Assembly (NCBI RefSeq): GCF_002797595.1
Contig: NZ_PGFE01000001.1
Span: forward strand, 310,001 to 374,000
Direction of reading: 5' to 3'
Source of the DNA: Sediminihabitans luteus
Lineage (GTDB): Bacteria > Actinomycetota > Actinomycetes > Actinomycetales > Cellulomonadaceae
Length of the DNA stretch: 64,000 nt
Positions 60,580 through 64,000 of this stretch are shown in pieces (positions within the stretch are counted from its first letter, which is position 1; every line of letters begins with the position of its first letter). Under the pieces are notes generated by a model. It saw only the letters and a list, made by a program, of their open reading frames with translations, did no database searches and had not been told where the DNA came from. A program made the translations under genes and the position numbers.

Positions 60580-60583
<4 letters not shown>
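59411..60583 (-). CDS. mmsB: Multiple monosaccharide ABC transporter permease
   Basis: A 390-residue membrane protein with about ten hydrophobic segments and the BPD-2 family signature [14 protein letters not shown], with [19 protein letters not shown] as the ATPase contact loop. Matches the RbsC/XylH/MmsB (GguB) type. It starts by ATGA overlap with mmsA and is followed by a strong terminator. Confidence 0.95.
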
Positions 60584-62130
<1,547 letters not shown>

Positions 62131-62209
62131 CGACCGGCTCCTTCGACTCTGGCGGACGCCGCAGGGCGACGTCCGGTCGTTCGCGCGCGGCGGGTGGCCG
62201 CGCAGGGCG

Positions 62210-62240
62210 TCGCGCCCGGGACCTGGGGTCCCGGGCGCGA
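62210..62240 (-). promoter_or_regulatory. Intercistronic hairpin between chvE and mmsA
   Basis: Perfect 14-bp stem (62210-62223 / 62227-62240) with a 3-base loop, 20 bases after the chvE stop. Such hairpins between binding-protein and transporter genes partly terminate or stabilise the upstream mRNA, giving more binding protein than membrane components. Confidence 0.7.
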
Positions 62241-62259
62241 GCCGTGGGATGCTGCTGCG

Positions 62260-63381
62260 TCAGAGACCGAGGTCGGCCGCGCTGTAGAAGCCCGAGTCGA
62301 CGAGCATCTCCTGGACCGTGTCGGCCGTGACGACCTGCGGGGGCAGGAGGTACGACGGGACGACCTTGACCCCGTTGTCGTACGTCTCGTCGTCGTTGGT
62401 CTCGGGCGTGTCGCCGTTGACGATGTCGGTGACCATCTTCGCGACCTGGTCACCCAGCGTGCGGGTGTCCTTCCAGACCGTCATCGACTGCTTGCCGGCG
62501 AGCATGTTCTTGGTGTTCGCCTGGTCGGCGTCCTGGCCCGTGATGAGCGGCCAGTCGGCCTCGGTGTAGCCGGCGCCGTCGAGCGCCTGCTCGATGCCGA
62601 GGGCGAGCGAGTCGTTGGGCGAGAGCACGACGTCGACCTTCTTGTCGGCGTAGAACGAGTTGAGGCGGTTCTCCATCTCGGACTGGGCCTTGGCGGACTC
62701 CCAGCCCTGGATGCCGATCGTCGTCCAGTCGTCGACCGTCGCGGGGGCCTTGCCCGAGGGAACGACGAGCTGACCGCTCTCGACGTAGGGGCTCAGCACG
62801 TCCCAGGCGCCCTTGAAGAAGAACTTGGCGTTGTTGTCGTCGGGCGACCCGGCGAACGGCTCGAGGTTGAACGGGCCCTCGCCGTCCTTGAGGCCGAGCT
62901 GCTCCTCGATGAACTGGCCCTGGAGCGTGCCGACGAGCTCGTTGTCGAACGTCGCGTAGTAGTCGACGTTCTCGGTGTCGTTGATGAGGCGGTCGTACGC
63001 GATGACGGGGATGTCGGCGTCGGCGGCGGTCTGCAGGACCGGGCCGAGGGCGGTGCCGTCGATCGAGGCGATGACGAGCACGTCGGCGCCGTCGTTGATC
63101 ATGTTCTGGATCTGAGTGATCTGCTGGTCGACCTTGTTGTCGGCGTACTGCAGCGAGGTCTTGTAGCCCTCGTCCTGGAGCAGCTCCTGCAGGTGCGTGC
63201 CGTCGTTGTTCCAGCGCTCGAGGCTCTTGGTCGGCATCGCGATGCCGATCGTGGTGTCGCCGGCGGCAGCGCTCCCACCATCGCTCGCGTCGTCCGAACG
63301 CTCCGAGCTGCACGCAGCCAGGGATCCGAACAGCAGGGTGGCGCCGGCGAAGGCGGCGATCGTTCTGCGCAGTGACGTCAT
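62260..63381 (-). CDS. chvE: ChvE-like multiple monosaccharide-binding lipoprotein
   Basis: A 373-residue periplasmic-binding-protein homologue with a lipoprotein signal (LLFGSLAACSS, Cys at about residue 24) and the ChvE pattern: GIAMPTKSLERWNNDG, VIASIDGTAL, VIAYDRLINDTENVDYYATFDN, SPNDSLALGIEQAL and ITGQDADQANTKNM. It binds aldoses such as galactose, arabinose or xylose for MmsAB. ATG 63381 is chosen because AGAGG lies 7 bases upstream; ATG 63387 would be too close. Confidence 0.95.
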   Translation of the reverse strand: MTSLRRTIAAFAGATLLFGSLAACSSERSDDASDGGSAAAGDTTIGIAMPTKSLERWNNDGTHLQELLQDEGYKTSLQYADNKVDQQITQIQNMINDGADVLVIASIDGTALGPVLQTAADADIPVIAYDRLINDTENVDYYATFDNELVGTLQGQFIEEQLGLKDGEGPFNLEPFAGSPDDNNAKFFFKGAWDVLSPYVESGQLVVPSGKAPATVDDWTTIGIQGWESAKAQSEMENRLNSFYADKKVDVVLSPNDSLALGIEQALDGAGYTEADWPLITGQDADQANTKNMLAGKQSMTVWKDTRTLGDQVAKMVTDIVNGDTPETNDDETYDNGVKVVPSYLLPPQVVTADTVQEMLVDSGFYSAADLGL

Positions 63382-63450
63382 CGTCATACCTCTCGTCATC
63401 GAATCAGGGGCGGACGTGCGACGACGTCCGACGTCCCGCGGCGACGGAGG

Positions 63451-63466
63451 CCTGCATCGATGCAGG
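63451..63466. promoter_or_regulatory. 16-bp perfect palindrome in the chvE leader
   Basis: CCTGCATCGATGCAGG lies between the predicted chvE transcription start and the gene. It shares a GCAT/ATGC core with the palindrome in the promoter spacer, so it may be a second operator for the ROK regulator. Confidence 0.6.
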
Positions 63467-63495
63467 TCAGGCCACCACCGTGGGGCACGTCGAGA

Positions 63496-63524
63496 AAACT
63501 ACGCATGATGCGTTTGATGGTCAA
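63496..63524 (-). promoter_or_regulatory. chvE promoter with operator palindrome in its spacer
   Basis: Minus strand: -35 TTGACC (63524-63519), 17-bp spacer, -10 TAGTTT (63501-63496). The palindrome ACGCAT-G-ATGCGT (63501-63513) fills the spacer. A repressor bound there would block RNA polymerase directly. The divergent ROK gene is the obvious candidate. Confidence 0.75.
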
Positions 63525-63621
63525 GGCCAGATCGCGCGTCGTAACCATATTGTGTTCGAGGCTCAAACTCATGAGACCGTGGGTCAGCGAGGGAAGGAGG
63601 CCCGGCGTGTACCCTTCGCGT

Positions 63622-64000
63622 GTGAACACCGACCGGTCCACGCCCGGGTCGCAGACCTCACTGCGCGAGGCGAACCGGCTCCGGCTCGTCGACGCCGTCA
63701 AGCGTTTCGGTGGGCTCACGCAGGTCGAGCTCGCCGCCGCGACAGGGCTGTCGACCGCCACGGTGTCGACCATCGTCAAGGAGCTCATCGCCGCCGGCGT
63801 GGTCGAGACGCACACCACCTCCCGCTCCGGCCGACGCGCCCAGAAGGTCACCATCGCGCGCCGCGTCGGCCTCGTCGCGGGCGTGCAGGTCGGCCACCGG
63901 CACCTGCAGGTCACCCTCGCCGACTTCTCCCGCACCGTCGTCGCCGAGCAGCAGATGCCCCTGCCGGCCGAGCACCGCCTCGACACCGGCCTCGACCGCG
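63622..64000 (+). CDS. ROK family transcriptional regulator, C-terminus cut by window edge
   Basis: The first 126 codons of a ROK repressor. A winged helix-turn-helix (about residues 14-75: LTQVELAAATGLSTATVSTI, then VKELIAAGVV) leads into the start of the ROK ATPase-like domain (GLVAGVQVGHRHLQVTLADF). GTG 63622 lies 6 bases after TACCCT, with no ribosome binding site, so it may be leaderless. Divergent from chvE, it likely represses the importer until a sugar binds. Confidence 0.9.
   Translation, partial: MNTDRSTPGSQTSLREANRLRLVDAVKRFGGLTQVELAAATGLSTATVSTIVKELIAAGVVETHTTSRSGRRAQKVTIARRVGLVAGVQVGHRHLQVTLADFSRTVVAEQQMPLPAEHRLDTGLDR

Overview
The window comes from a high-GC actinobacterium. 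Long open frames, strong G/C at third codon positions and GTG starts fit this, as do lineage-marking proteins: WhiB7, mycoredoxin, the AdnAB motor-nuclease, UvrD2 with an HRDC domain, and DUF3107, DUF3152 and PPA1309-type proteins. The glycoside hydrolases and gene style suggest Micrococcales, probably Cellulomonadaceae; this is inference from content, not a database match. I see no tRNA, rRNA, CRISPR array, insertion sequence or prophage.

Region 1 (1-33.4 kb) is a conserved actinobacterial backbone, similar in content and order to Mycobacterium tuberculosis Rv3193c-Rv3211: UPF0182 membrane protein, PDZ/Lon-like protease, Zincin_2 protein, M48-like peptidase, ThiF/TOMM-like protein, whiB7, uvrD2, mycoredoxin, nudC, a phosphotransferase, adnB-adnA, DUF3152 protein, TetR regulator, DUF3107 protein, ferritin-like protein and DEAD-box helicase. 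It is interrupted at 6.06-13.5 kb by a transport block: a two-subunit ABC exporter, a ribbon-helix-helix regulator with an elaborate operator, a DUF4097 protein and a DrrAB-type exporter. whiB7 has a long leader with a 48-codon uORF and stacked hairpins, matching the known attenuation of this antibiotic-response regulator.

Region 2 (33.4-44.3 kb) is housekeeping: GH20 hexosaminidase, MarC protein, PHP phosphoesterase, alpha/beta hydrolase, aminopeptidase P, a MgtE-N/CBS protein, DUF1003 protein, Mrp ATPase and DUF1269 protein. Part of it again resembles a mycobacterial block (Rv1229c-Rv1232c).

Region 3 (44.3-53.1 kb) carries a DeoR regulator followed by one reading frame that encodes GalT and GalK together, so two successive Leloir steps are fused. 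Next come a VOC protein, exonuclease III and an MFS transporter with a His-rich repeat loop. folD and glyA follow, with a ZTP (pfl) riboswitch in the glyA leader.

Region 4 (53.3-59.3 kb) looks like an exopolysaccharide locus: a 45-codon repeat peptide translationally coupled to a BcsA-like GT2 synthase, a STAS protein, two GH26 enzymes and a GH16 enzyme. Region 5 (59.4-64 kb) is a ChvE-MmsA-MmsB monosaccharide ABC importer facing a divergent ROK regulator, with a palindrome inside the chvE promoter spacer.

Two patterns cross the window. At least seven 15-bp tandem arrays lie inside unrelated coding sequences, and many genes start 6-8 bases after a -10-like hexamer with no ribosome binding site, implying frequent leaderless mRNAs.
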